From Cysteiniphilum marinum (GTDB lineage: Bacteria > Pseudomonadota > Gammaproteobacteria > Francisellales > Francisellaceae), in assembly GCF_014857925.1 (NCBI RefSeq), contig NZ_JACYVZ010000006.1, positions 1 through 64,000 of the forward strand: a stretch of DNA of 64,000 nucleotides. Direction: 5' to 3'. Shown here piece after piece: positions 1 through 10,435 of the stretch. The notes below the pieces were generated by a model. It ran no database searches, was not told the origin of the DNA, and was given only the letters and a program-made list of their open reading frames with translations. The translations under genes and the position numbers were made by a program. Each line of letters begins with the position of its first letter. The stretch's first letter is position 1.

Positions 1-152
1 GTAAATATGTGGGTCATTACAGGCAAATCAGATAGTCTATGCTAGCAGAAAAAGTGTAAAGTATGAAATACTATTTTAAAATAGGAAATTTAAGCAACTT
101 TACCTCTCAGCGAACGATCCTTAGTACTAGGCCTAAATAAATGTAACTTATG

Positions 153-1373
153 CTACTTGTCTAGTTTGATAACCAATCCTGCAATTAAAATACTCACAGC
201 TGCTAGATAAAGGGGTAGTAGTAAGTAGAATGTTGTAAATAAACCAAGAGTAAAAGCATTAATCGCCCAAGCAATACCAAAAACAGAAGTGGTGCCGCCC
301 ATGATGGCACCCTGCTCATGGCTCTCAACTTTGCTGGCAATCACTGATAATAAAGCGGTATAGAAGATGATCTCTAATAACGCGCCAATAAATGCGCTGA
401 TAACCATCGAGCTTGGACTTAAGAAAAATGTACAAAGTGCAATTAATATCGCAATAATGACACCACTTAATAGCATCGCAAGGTGATTATTAAGGCGCTT
501 AAGCACAACGTTTTGAAAGTAAAGTGTTGAAAATGCAAAGCCTAAACTCATCACTATAAAAACAAAGCCAATACTTGCTGGTTCAAACTGGAATGCTTGT
601 GCTAACACCAATGGCAATCCTTGGGCGTAATAGCCCCAACCGATTTGCAACATCAAAAAGGCCAATGCAAGTATCTTGACGCGCTTGTCGCTAAACATCA
701 CTTTAAAACTAAAGATAAGGCTTATCAACTTAAGTTTTTGCTCTTTGATACGATTGGTGTAGGTTTCAGGTAGCAAGAAACAAACACTTAATAGATTGAT
801 TACGGAAAGTCCTGCACCGAACCAAAATGGTAGTGTGATTGCTTGGTATTCCGTTTGCGATAATAGGCCAACAGCTGTTGTTATAAGTGGTCCAAAGACA
901 AAGCCAATAGAGGCAGAAAGCGTGATTAAACTTAGGTTTTTAACGCGGTTTTGCTCGTTAGAAATATCTAAAATAACTGCTTGCGCAATACTAAAACTGC
1001 CACCAAAAAATCCGCAAACAAAGCGGCTTAACATGAAAATGCTTAATGAGCCTAATGCTAAGGAGGTCACGGATAATAGATAGGCAATAATCGTGCCTGC
1101 TAGTGAGGCGATAATCATCAGTTTACGCCCATATTTATCAGAGAGTCTGCCGATAATCGCGCTACCAATGAAGATCCCCAAAGGCCATACTGCCATGGAT
1201 AGACCATAATAAAAATTGCGTAGCGAATCAGTTGTGCCAAGCCCAAAAAATGGGCTTTGTTTTGACATCATGATTTCAGGAATGACGGGGAAAACAAGTC
1301 CCACACCCATGACATCAATAACAATCGTCAACATCAAAATGGCGACTAATAGGCGGTTATTAACCGGTTTCAT
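153..1373 (-). CDS. MFS drug/metabolite exporter, TetA-like
   Basis: This 406-residue protein has about 12 hydrophobic segments and looks like an inner-membrane proton-driven exporter of the DHA1 (tetracycline-resistance-like) group of the major facilitator superfamily. The loop between helices 2 and 3 carries the MFS motif A (GRLSDKYGRK, near residue 80). The N-terminus (DVMGVGLVFPVIPEI) is typical of TetA-like proteins. I start at the ATG at 1373, because GGAG lies 7 bases upstream; a TTG four codons earlier is also open. It stands alone, with the next gene upstream on the same strand about 100 bp away. The substrate cannot be read from the sequence. Family call is firm, specificity unknown. 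Confidence 0.85.
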   Translation of the reverse strand: MKPVNNRLLVAILMLTIVIDVMGVGLVFPVIPEIMMSKQSPFFGLGTTDSLRNFYYGLSMAVWPLGIFIGSAIIGRLSDKYGRKLMIIASLAGTIIAYLLSVTSLALGSLSIFMLSRFVCGFFGGSFSIAQAVILDISNEQNRVKNLSLITLSASIGFVFGPLITTAVGLLSQTEYQAITLPFWFGAGLSVINLLSVCFLLPETYTNRIKEQKLKLISLIFSFKVMFSDKRVKILALAFLMLQIGWGYYAQGLPLVLAQAFQFEPASIGFVFIVMSLGFAFSTLYFQNVVLKRLNNHLAMLLSGVIIAILIALCTFFLSPSSMVISAFIGALLEIIFYTALLSVIASKVESHEQGAIMGGTTSVFGIAWAINAFTLGLFTTFYLLLPLYLAAVSILIAGLVIKLDK

Positions 1374-1489
1374 TGGTAACTCCAAATATTCAAAGATTTA
1401 TTCAAGCGGCGAAGTGTATCACTTCTTATATAATTAGCGAGCCACTTTAGAGTGTTGGCAGATAAACTACAATTAAAATGATCGATTTT

Positions 1490-2782
1490 TTAAGCCTTCA
1501 TGTGTTTTCTGGCAACCGTTAAGGCAATCAAAGAAATAATGGCGGCAAAGGAAATATAAACACCAGGAATCCATGTAATTGTCGTTGTGTTAATGAGATA
1601 GATGACAAACAATGCTGCACTACCACCAAAAATTCCAAAGCCTATATTGTAACTGATCGATAACGCGGTATAACGCGCATTGACTGTGAATAAGTGACTA
1701 AGCATACCCATTACAGGACCAATAAAAGCAGCCCCTACAATGGCAAAGATAATTTGTGCCAGAATGAAAATCGAAGTGTGTAGTGACATTAGCCAGTAGA
1801 GTAACGGTGAGAGAAAAAACAAAATAACTGCAGCTGTTGCCATGACCTTATAAAAGCCAACTTGATCAGCAACATAGCCCCAAAAAACGGTGAAAACAGA
1901 TAGGATGATCATGCCAATGGCATTGATTTCAAGTGCGTGACTTAGCTCAATATTAAGGTAAGTATGCGCATAGGTTGGCATAAAGATAAATAGCTGATAG
2001 ACGATTAATGGCGTTAGCCAACAAATAAAAATACCAAGTAGCATGCCAAATTTTTGTGTTTTAAATGCTTCAATAATTGGGTTCTTTGGTAGGGCATTGT
2101 GTGCTTTGAGCTTTTTAAACTGTGGGGTTTCGCTGGTATGCGTTTTAAGATAATAGCCTAAGATGGCAACAAAGATGCCTAAGATAAAAGGGATGCGCCA
2201 TCCCCAGCTCGCAAGTTGTTTATCACTTAAAATAGCCGTTAATAATGCGCCAACTGCTGATGCCAGTAGCATGCCAACAAATGCGCCAGTAAAGGTAATG
2301 CCAGCACCTAGGTAACGGCGGTTACTGCCTATATGCTCATTGATAAAAACGGCAGATCCCGTGAATTGCCCGCCAACACTTAAGCCTTGGAGCATACGCA
2401 CAAGAATAAGCACAATGGGTGCGATAACGCCAATGTGCTCATAGGTTGGCATGATGCCCATGATGACAGTCGGTAAGCCAATTAAAATAACAGCAATAGA
2501 GACAGTCTTTTGTCGTCCATATTTATCGCCAAAGTAACCAAAAACAAGTGCACCTAATGGCCGCATCAAAAAGCCTGCAGCAAAGGCACCATAAACAGCT
2601 AAAACGGAAACAAGCTGATTGTCAGAAGGGAAAAACAAGGGTGCTAAAAAAGGGGCGCAAAAGGCATAAACAACAAATTCATACCATTCTGAAACGCTTC
2701 CACAGAAGCTGGCAACAATATTTTTCGTGCGCGAAATTTCTTTTTCTTTGGGTGAGGCTTGAGAAAGAGGTTGTGATGACAT
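1490..2782 (-). CDS. MFS metabolite:H+ symporter (MHS family, ProP-like)
   Basis: This 430-residue inner-membrane transporter belongs to the metabolite:H+ symporter branch of MFS, which includes ProP, KgtP and ShiA. Supporting features are the N-terminal WYEFVVYAFCAPFLAPLFFP segment, the motif GYFGDKYGRQ between helices 2 and 3, and the Arg-rich segment MLQGLSVGGQFTGSAVF. The likely start is the ATG at 2782, preceded by AAAGGAGA at good spacing; the frame stays open for 24 more codons without a comparable ribosome site. The family imports small osmolytes or organic acids. The exact substrate is not decidable here. Confidence 0.85.
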   Translation of the reverse strand: MSSQPLSQASPKEKEISRTKNIVASFCGSVSEWYEFVVYAFCAPFLAPLFFPSDNQLVSVLAVYGAFAAGFLMRPLGALVFGYFGDKYGRQKTVSIAVILIGLPTVIMGIMPTYEHIGVIAPIVLILVRMLQGLSVGGQFTGSAVFINEHIGSNRRYLGAGITFTGAFVGMLLASAVGALLTAILSDKQLASWGWRIPFILGIFVAILGYYLKTHTSETPQFKKLKAHNALPKNPIIEAFKTQKFGMLLGIFICWLTPLIVYQLFIFMPTYAHTYLNIELSHALEINAIGMIILSVFTVFWGYVADQVGFYKVMATAAVILFFLSPLLYWLMSLHTSIFILAQIIFAIVGAAFIGPVMGMLSHLFTVNARYTALSISYNIGFGIFGGSAALFVIYLINTTTITWIPGVYISFAAIISLIALTVARKHMKA

Positions 2783-2967
2783 GATGGCAATCTCCTTTGC
2801 TTGCGATGCATTTAGATACAATAAAATACACTTTTTTACGTTATTATAGAACAAAATAGCAATTGAGCTACGCTTAAACTGTGCAAAGGGAAAAACAATT
2901 CGCAGCTGAGTCAGGCTTGTGTTAGAATATCGACTACTTTAACGCCAATCAAATAAAATTTTCTGTA

Positions 2968-4063
2968 ATGGAAGTAAATAGCTATAAAACACAATTAAAA
3001 GAGATGTCATTGCGCTTGGATACACTTCGGGGGTATCTTTGACTTTGCCCATAAGAAAGAGCGTTTAGACGAAGTATTAATGGAGTTGGAAAATCCAGAG
3101 ATTTGGAATGATCCAGAGAATGCGCAAACGTTAGGTAAAGAAAAAACAGCCCTTGAGGTGGTTGTTAATAATGTCATAACCCTAGATAAGGGAATTACTG
3201 ATGCGCTAGAGATGATTGAGTTTGCGCAAGAAGCTGATGATGAGAGTATCTTACAAGAGGTTATCACTGAAATTGATCATTTGGAATCTGCGTTAGCCAA
3301 GCTTGAGTTTATGCGTATGTTTAATAATCCAATGGATCCAAATGATGCGTTCTTGGATGTGCAATCCGGCTCAGGAGGCACTGAAGCGCAAGATTGGGCG
3401 CAAATGCTTATGCGTATGTATCTACGTTGGGGCGAGGCGCATGGCTTGAAAACTGAGCTTATTGAAGTGTCAGATGGTGATGTTGCGGGTATTAAGAGCT
3501 GCACGATTCGTTTTGAAGGTGAGTATGCCTATGGTTGGCTTCGGACTGAGACGGGTGTGCATCGTTTGGTGCGTAAGTCACCGTTTGACTCCGGTAACCG
3601 ACGTCATACGTCATTTGCATCGGTTTTTGTATCCCCCGAGGTGAGTGATGATATTGAGATCAAGATTAACCCTGCAGATTTGCGCATTGATACGTATCGC
3701 GCATCAGGCGCTGGTGGGCAGCATGTCAACCGTACAGATTCAGCAGTAAGAATTACGCATGAACCATCAGGTATTGTCGTGCAATGTCAGAATGATCGCT
3801 CTCAACATAAAAACAAAGATCAAGCAATGAAGCAGCTAAAATCAAAGCTGTATGAACTAGAGATGCACAAACGCAATGCTGAAAAACAAGCGCTTGAGGA
3901 GTCTAAATCAGATATCGGTTGGGGCAGCCAAATTCGTTCTTATGTACTTGATCAATCAAGAATTAAGGACCTAAGAACCTCTGTAGAGAATACCAATACA
4001 CAGGCAGTGCTTGACGGTGATTTGGATAAATTTATCGAAGCTAGCTTGAAAATGGGTTTGTGA
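2968..4063 (+). CDS. prfB: Peptide chain release factor 2 (programmed +1 frameshift)
   Basis: RF2 recognises UGA/UAA stop codons and triggers hydrolysis of peptidyl-tRNA on the ribosome. The gene is in two frames. Codons 1-24 run from the ATG at 2968 to CTT at 3037-3039, followed by an in-frame TGA at 3040-3042. A +1 shift skips one T and continues at GAC 3041 to the stop at 4063, giving about 364 residues, the usual RF2 length. The second part carries the stop-codon recognition motif SPF (KSPFDSGN) and the catalytic GGQ motif (GAGGQHVNR, near residue 249). Without the shift only a short peptide would be made. The downstream neighbour lysS is in the same order as in many gammaproteobacteria. 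Confidence 0.97.
3029..3043 (+). promoter_or_regulatory. prfB recoding (frameshift) signal
   Basis: A G-rich Shine-Dalgarno-like stretch (CGGGGG) sits three bases before the slippery codon CTT, which is followed by TGA and C (CTTTGAC). This is the classic autoregulatory RF2 frameshift signal: when RF2 is scarce the ribosome pauses at the poor-context UGA and slips +1. Confidence 0.95.
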
Positions 4064-4133
4064 GTGGTATATACCGTAGGGGTGTACTGCATATAATATA
4101 GCGCAGGGGCATATTGAAAATTATGTAGCGTAG

Positions 4134-4152
4134 GGGCGTATCGAATACGCCC
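4134..4152. repeat. Short hairpin between prfB and lysS
   Basis: GGGCGTAT, a three-base loop and ATACGCCC form a perfect 8-bp stem. It is the last of three degenerate tandem units of the form G(T/C)AGGGG(T/C)(G/A)TA between 4075 and 4140. There is no T-run, so a Rho-independent terminator is unlikely. It may be a small dispersed element. Confidence 0.5.
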
Positions 4153-4197
4153 TTAAATAAAAGATTAAAATAAAAATAAAAAATTGGAATAACAGCC

Positions 4198-5736
4198 ATG
4201 ACAGAACAAGTTCAAGATCAAGTGATGACAAAAGAAGAAGCGCAAATCGAAGAAAATAATCAGATTCAAGTGCGCAAAGAAAAGCTTAAAGAACATACCG
4301 AATCAAATAATGGTATTGCTTTTGCTAATGATTTCAAACCCAATGCCGCAGCAGCATGTTTGCAAGCACGATATGGCAAGATCGAAAAAGCAGAGTTAGA
4401 AGCGTTGGCAGATAAGCCAACGGTAAAAATTGCCGGACGCATTATGCTCAAGCGTGTTATGGGTAAAGCATCTTTTATCACGCTTCAGGATATGTCAGGT
4501 CGTATTCAAGCGTATATTCGCAAAAATGATTTAGCTGAAGGCGAGTATGATCGCTTTAACGCACATTGGGATTTGGGTGATATCGTTGGTGTTGAAGGGA
4601 CATTATTTAAGACCAATACCGGTGAGTTATCGGTGCATGCAACGAGCATTAAGTTATTAACTAAGTCGATCCGCCCATTGCCTGATAAGTTTCATGGGTT
4701 GTCTGATCAAGAAACGCGTTATCGCCAACGCTATGTTGATCTGATGACTAACAGTGAGAGTCGTAAAGTTTTCCAGACGCGCTCTAAAATGATTCAATTT
4801 ATTCGTCGTTATTTTGATGAACATCGTTTTATGGAAGTCGAAACGCCAATGATGCATGTGATTCCAGGAGGTGCCTCAGCAAAACCTTTTGCAACGCATC
4901 ACAATGCGCTAGATATGCCGCTTTATTTGCGTATTGCGCCTGAGCTTTACTTAAAGCGTTTGGTTGTTGGTGGTTTTGATCGCGTCTATGAGATTAATCG
5001 TAACTTCAGAAATGAAGGTTTATCAACGCGTCACAATCCTGAATTTACCATGATTGAGTTTTATCAAGCTTATGCTGACTATAAAGATTTGATGGATTTA
5101 ACCGAAGATTTATTGCGTAAGATGGCTGAAGATGTGCTAGGTACTACCGACATTCATTATCAAGGTCAAGACTATGATTTAGCACAACCTTTTGTGCGTA
5201 TGAGTATGTTTGATTCGATTTTACATTTTAATCAAGAGATCACTAAAGAGCAGTTGGCAGACTTTGACCAAGCGATAGCAATCGCTAAAAAGCTAGGCAT
5301 TAAAGTGGAATCACACTATGGCTTAGGCAAGCTACAAACAGAGATTTTTGAAGAAACTGTTGAGCATCGTTTGATTCAACCAACCTTTATTACCGAATAT
5401 CCGGCCGAGGTATCACCATTGGCGCGTCGCAATGATAATAATCCTTTTATTACTGATCGTTTTGAGTTCTTTATCGGCGGGCGTGAAATTGCCAATGGTT
5501 TCTCTGAGTTAAATGATGCAGAAGATCAGGCTGAGCGCTTTAAAGCACAAGTAGCCGCGAAAGATGCAGGGGACGATGAAGCGATGTTTTATGATGCGGA
5601 TTATATCCGTGCTTTAGAGTATGGCTTAGCACCAACTGCAGGGGAAGGTATTGGCATCGATAGATTGGTTATGTTTTTCACCAATAGCGCATCGATTCGT
5701 GATGTGATCTTATTCCCGCATATGCGCCCTGAATAG
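4198..5736 (+). CDS. lysS: Lysyl-tRNA synthetase, class II
   Basis: This enzyme charges tRNA-Lys with lysine in the cytosol. The 512-residue length is typical. An N-terminal OB-fold anticodon-binding domain spans roughly residues 65-180 ([19 protein letters not shown]). The class II core follows, with motif 2 ([20 protein letters not shown]) and motif 3 ([11 protein letters not shown]) near the C-terminus. The first ~35 residues are charged and Gln/Glu-rich. It lies 134 bp after prfB on the same strand and may be cotranscribed with it. Confidence 0.97.
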   Translation: MTEQVQDQVMTKEEAQIEENNQIQVRKEKLKEHTESNNGIAFANDFKPNAAAACLQARYGKIEKAELEALADKPTVKIAGRIMLKRVMGKASFITLQDMSGRIQAYIRKNDLAEGEYDRFNAHWDLGDIVGVEGTLFKTNTGELSVHATSIKLLTKSIRPLPDKFHGLSDQETRYRQRYVDLMTNSESRKVFQTRSKMIQFIRRYFDEHRFMEVETPMMHVIPGGASAKPFATHHNALDMPLYLRIAPELYLKRLVVGGFDRVYEINRNFRNEGLSTRHNPEFTMIEFYQAYADYKDLMDLTEDLLRKMAEDVLGTTDIHYQGQDYDLAQPFVRMSMFDSILHFNQEITKEQLADFDQAIAIAKKLGIKVESHYGLGKLQTEIFEETVEHRLIQPTFITEYPAEVSPLARRNDNNPFITDRFEFFIGGREIANGFSELNDAEDQAERFKAQVAAKDAGDDEAMFYDADYIRALEYGLAPTAGEGIGIDRLVMFFTNSASIRDVILFPHMRPE

Positions 5737-5759
5737 CACCAAGTTTAAGAGGTGATGTT

Positions 5760-5966
5760 ATGACGGTAGCAGAAAAATGGGAAACACAAGGGATTGCAAA
5801 GGGTGTGCAACAAGGTATGCAGCAAGGAGCGCGTTTGAAAGCAGAAGAAACTGCATGCAAAATGTTGCGTAAAGGCTATGCGATTGATGATGTTTGTGAA
5901 ATAACAGACCTTGATCAAAAAGATGTTATTGAACTAAAGGAGCGCATCAAAAATACACGTCATTGA
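5760..5966 (+). pseudogene. Rpn-family nuclease C-terminal fragment
   Basis: This 68-residue ORF resembles only the C-terminal tail of Rpn/YhgA-like recombination-promoting nucleases. It has a Lys/Gln-rich helix (QGIAKGVQQGMQQGARLK), then a short motif of the kind 'ML+KG..IDDV.EIT.L....I..L'. The catalytic PD-(D/E)XK domain of about 200 residues is missing, and the 23 bp before it after lysS hold no remnant. A ribosome site (AAGAGGTG) precedes the ATG, so the fragment may still be translated. Its 3' end overlaps the convergent HAD gene by 20 bp. I treat it as a relic; a tiny standalone protein is possible. Confidence 0.55.
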
Positions 5967-6666
5967 TCTGTTCGTGAGCCGTTTCCATTTGCTGCCAGCT
6001 TCTTATTTCCCACTTATTATCACGAGCTAATAATGCTAATTTAGGATCTGGATTCACGCAAACTGCTTTATCAACAAGCTTTAATAATGGCGCATCATTA
6101 ATTGAATCAGAGTAGAAAATGCTTTGCTCAAATGTCGTGGGTTTTTTTTGCAGCCATTGTTGATAGTAGTGAACTTTGCCGATACCAAAACTTAATGGTT
6201 CGATAACGCCACCCGTGAGTTTGCCATTTTCTTTGACACTTTGTACACCGATAATATTTTCTTGATCAAATCCAAGCAAAAGACCAATGGGGTGCACTAA
6301 ATCAATCAAGCTTGCGGATATTAATAAAATCTGATCGCCCTTTGCTACATGCTTCTTAATTGCTTGGTGAGCTTCAGGGTAAGTGAAGTTCTTGACAATA
6401 AAGTGGGCAAAGTCTTTTAATGTGCTTTGTAATGAGCTTTCACTGTGTCCAATCAGAGGTTGTAAGACAAAGTGACAAAACCCGAGCATATCGACTTCAC
6501 CGGCATGATAGGCGCGATCATAGGCTTCTTTGGTTGCCATAAAGGTTTTAGGGTTGTTTACAAGCTTGTGATTACATAGATACTTAGCCCATTCGTTGGA
6601 GCAGTCAACAGAAATAAGTGTGTGATCAAGATCAAAAATAGCGATATTAGGCATTGTATTTGGCAT
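5947..6666 (-). CDS. HAD-superfamily hydrolase, subfamily IB (PSPase-like)
   Basis: This is a 239-residue soluble phosphatase of the haloacid dehalogenase superfamily, resembling the SerB/CicA-like IB group. Motif I is FDLDHTL near residue 11, with the nucleophile Asp and general acid Asp. Motif II is LLISAS (near 115), and the C-terminal motif is FYSDSINDAPLL (near 190), where the acidic pair binds Mg2+. Length and motif spacing suit the family. The substrate is unknown; phosphoserine and other small phosphoesters are candidates. The start at 6666 has no clear ribosome site; the ATG at 6654 is an alternative. Confidence 0.85.
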   Translation of the reverse strand: MPNTMPNIAIFDLDHTLISVDCSNEWAKYLCNHKLVNNPKTFMATKEAYDRAYHAGEVDMLGFCHFVLQPLIGHSESSLQSTLKDFAHFIVKNFTYPEAHQAIKKHVAKGDQILLISASLIDLVHPIGLLLGFDQENIIGVQSVKENGKLTGGVIEPLSFGIGKVHYYQQWLQKKPTTFEQSIFYSDSINDAPLLKLVDKAVCVNPDPKLALLARDNKWEIRSWQQMETAHEQINDVYF

Positions 6667-6740
6667 AGTATTATGGTGAGTTTGTGGATATGATGATAAG
6701 CGTTGTAAGCTTTGTCAATTGAAAATCAATGAGGGGTATT

Positions 6741-7619
6741 ATGAAGTTAATAAATAAATGTACAGTGGCTATAACCTTGCCGTTAGTTGCACTGATGAGC
6801 TTTGCAAATACTGATAATTTTAAGGCGCTTGAACAACAATATGGTGGGCAATTGGCAATTAGTGCCATTGACACATCGAATGATCAAGCTGTTGATTATC
6901 ATGCGGATAAACACATGCCAATGTGCAGTACATTTAAGCTGATGCTTGTTGCGGCAATATTAAAAAAGAGTGCTAATGAGCCTAAATTGCTTGAAAAGAA
7001 GATTGAGTATACACAAAAAGATATGGTCAATGCATACTCCCCATATACCCAAAAAAATCTGGGTAAAGGCATGACCGTTAGTGCATTATGTCATGCAGCA
7101 ATGTTAAGCGATAACACAGCGGCAAACCTACTATTAAAGCAATTGGGCGGTCTGGATAAATTAAACCAATTTGCGCGAAGCATTGGTGATACAACCTTCA
7201 GGTTAGATCGCCATGAGCCTTATTTAAATACTGCCATCCCAGGAGATAAAAGAGATACAACAACAGCAAAAGCCATGTCAAAAAGTCTGGATAAAATTGT
7301 ATTGGGTAATATTCTTCCTGCTATGCAGCGTGATTTATTGATCAAATGGATGCAAACAAATACCACGGGGGATAAGCGCATAAAAGCAGGTGTTAATAAA
7401 TCTTGGATCGTTGGTGATAAGACCGGCACGGGTGATTATGGTACAACGAATGATATTGGTGTGATATGGCCAAACAAATGCAAACCGATTGTAATTAGTG
7501 TTTTCTATACACAGGATAAGCAAGATGCCAAAGCACAAGATGTTGTGATCCAAAAAGCAACTAACCTTGCTATGGCTGAGCTTGGTAAAACTAATTCCTG
7601 CTTAGATCAGACTGTTTAA
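6741..7619 (+). CDS. Class A serine beta-lactamase
   Basis: This periplasmic beta-lactamase precursor is 292 residues with a signal peptide (about residues 1-22, cut near SFA). All class A landmarks are present: S63-TFK (Ambler 70-73) preceded by Cys, SDN at 123-125 (Ambler 130-132), the omega-loop EPYLN with Glu159 (Ambler 166), and KTGTGDYG near 227 (Ambler 234-236). The segment after KTG (TTNDIGVIWP) is close to CTX-M/PenA-type enzymes. The second Cys of KPC/NMC-type carbapenemases (Ambler 238) is absent. The ATG at 6741 has GAGGGG upstream; an ATG at 6729 overlaps that site and is less likely. No mobile element flanks it, so it may be a resident chromosomal gene. Spectrum cannot be predicted. 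Confidence 0.95.
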   Translation: MKLINKCTVAITLPLVALMSFANTDNFKALEQQYGGQLAISAIDTSNDQAVDYHADKHMPMCSTFKLMLVAAILKKSANEPKLLEKKIEYTQKDMVNAYSPYTQKNLGKGMTVSALCHAAMLSDNTAANLLLKQLGGLDKLNQFARSIGDTTFRLDRHEPYLNTAIPGDKRDTTTAKAMSKSLDKIVLGNILPAMQRDLLIKWMQTNTTGDKRIKAGVNKSWIVGDKTGTGDYGTTNDIGVIWPNKCKPIVISVFYTQDKQDAKAQDVVIQKATNLAMAELGKTNSCLDQTV

Positions 7620-7999
7620 TGAGAACGCAGTATCACTTTAGAGAGTCCGCTAAAGGACAGCTTTTAATTTGGGATGTTAAAAAGCTTGTTAAAGAATCAC
7701 AGCACCTAAAAGCAATATCGATTAAAGTGGATCAAGTTAAAGAGCTAGCTCAGTGTTATTGGTATGAATTTGGTGAAGAAAAACCAACGTGCTTGAGTAT
7801 TATTGAGCATATGAAGCTTATTCAAGATGCTGATTTGAGTTATCCTATTTTGCTGTGTGCCGATGGGCAAATTATGGATGGCATGCATCGGGTATGCAAA
7901 GCCAAGTTAGAAAATAGGAAGACCATTGATGCTATTCAATTTGAAGTGACACCTGAACCGGATTTTATCGATATAGACCCAAAGGACTTGGTTTATTAA
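7619..7999 (+). CDS. ParB/sulfiredoxin-fold small protein
   Basis: This 126-residue cytosolic protein has no signal peptide. Its central segment (YPILLCADGQIMDGMHR) matches the nucleotide-binding box of the ParB/Srx fold, where a G-x-H-R-like motif binds a phosphate group. It lacks the helix-turn-helix of true ParB partition proteins. The ATG shares one base with the stop codon of the beta-lactamase gene, so the two are probably translationally coupled. Such standalone ParB-like proteins are usually annotated as hypothetical. The function is unknown. Confidence 0.7.
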   Translation: MRTQYHFRESAKGQLLIWDVKKLVKESQHLKAISIKVDQVKELAQCYWYEFGEEKPTCLSIIEHMKLIQDADLSYPILLCADGQIMDGMHRVCKAKLENRKTIDAIQFEVTPEPDFIDIDPKDLVY

Positions 8000-8009
8000 C
8001 AGGGGATAG

Positions 8010-9215
<1,206 letters not shown>

Positions 9216-9216
9216 A

Positions 9217-10149
9217 ATGGCAGGTGTTCAACATATCGAAGTAGATGCTGATCGCGAAGGTCAACGTATTGATAATTTTCTGATTGGACAGTTTAGCAAA
9301 CTACCTAAATCCTTGATATATCGCTGGATTCGTAAAGGAGATTTACGTGTCAATAAGAAGCGCATTAAACAAACTTATCGTGTTAAGCCAGGTGATATCG
9401 TGCGTGTTCCACCCTTTATCCTTGAGGAAGAAGCGCCCGCTAAGGTAAGTGATGATCATTTAGTCTTTCTTGAATCACTCATTTTATTTGAGAATGCGGA
9501 TTATATGATTATTAATAAGCCTTCTGGTATTGCCGTTCATGGTGGCTCAGGCGTTAACTCAGGGTTAATAGAGCGCTTGCGTCAACTGCGTCCTCAAGCT
9601 AAAAAACTTGAGTTGGCACATCGCTTAGATAAAGAGACCTCGGGGTGTATGATCATTGCCAAAAAATACAGCATCTTGACCTATTTTCATGAAGCGTTGA
9701 AAAAACGCGAAGTGCAAAAGACTTATCACGCCCTAGTGCACGGCAGTTGGTCAAATAAAGTCAAACAGATTGATTTGCCATTAAAGCGCCACTTACTGCC
9801 ACATGGTGAACGCATGGTGCGTGTTGATAAAAAAGAAGGCAAAGACGCATTAACCAGTGTTAGAATCTTGCAAAAATTGGATCAATACACTTTGGTCGAA
9901 GCAATGCCACACACTGGTAGAACACATCAGATTCGCGTGCATCTTGCGGCATATAATTGCCCAATTGTATGTGATAAAAAATACGGTATTGCCGATAAAG
10001 ATCAAGTATTGATAAAGAAAGGCTTTAATCGCCTATTTTTACATTCTGCCAATTTATCGTTTAAGGATCCCAAAACGGGTGAAGATATGCATTTTGAGGC
10101 GCCATATGATCGTGATTGCATAACAATGCTCACATCATTTTTAAAATAA
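9217..10149 (+). CDS. rluC: 23S rRNA pseudouridine synthase
   Basis: This is a 310-residue RluA-family enzyme that makes pseudouridines in 23S rRNA. An N-terminal S4 RNA-binding domain (about residues 12-75, with KSLIYRWIRKGDLRVN) precedes the catalytic domain with HRLDKETSG near residue 138, whose Asp is the catalytic residue. The order and the N-terminal sequence resemble RluC more than RluD. The ATG is one base after the frmA stop, without a strong ribosome site, suggesting reinitiation. Confidence 0.88.
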   Translation: MAGVQHIEVDADREGQRIDNFLIGQFSKLPKSLIYRWIRKGDLRVNKKRIKQTYRVKPGDIVRVPPFILEEEAPAKVSDDHLVFLESLILFENADYMIINKPSGIAVHGGSGVNSGLIERLRQLRPQAKKLELAHRLDKETSGCMIIAKKYSILTYFHEALKKREVQKTYHALVHGSWSNKVKQIDLPLKRHLLPHGERMVRVDKKEGKDALTSVRILQKLDQYTLVEAMPHTGRTHQIRVHLAAYNCPIVCDKKYGIADKDQVLIKKGFNRLFLHSANLSFKDPKTGEDMHFEAPYDRDCITMLTSFLK

Positions 10150-10435
10150 TTATAATATAAAACTAAAGCCCCCAAAGCCTTCTGATTTTGTTGTTTTTTT
10201 AAATGCTTAGGTCGACAGCTATTATAAATGATCTATTCTTACCTTGAGCGACGTAGACTTTAGTTGCACTGAGATCACATTTAACAGGAACAAACGATAA
10301 GATATAAATAAGGTCTCCGGCGATATCGCTCGTGAATTATTTTGCGCGTTATAGTAATGGCGTTTCAGCTTACAAGATTCAACCTGCTTGATGATTGTGT
10401 TACAATCTGTTCATTCTTTTTTGCGGTATGACAGC
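10150..10435. other. Intergenic region upstream of uvrA
   Basis: This 286-bp region separates rluC from uvrA. It contains no convincing ORF, tRNA or terminator. TACAAT at 10401-10406 could be a -10 box for uvrA, but no matching -35 and no LexA-type SOS box (CTG-N10-CAG) is evident. Confidence 0.4.

Noticed and set aside
1-152. Partial gene at the left edge
   Set aside because: A 14-codon open frame ends at position 45; nothing recognisable, so no call.
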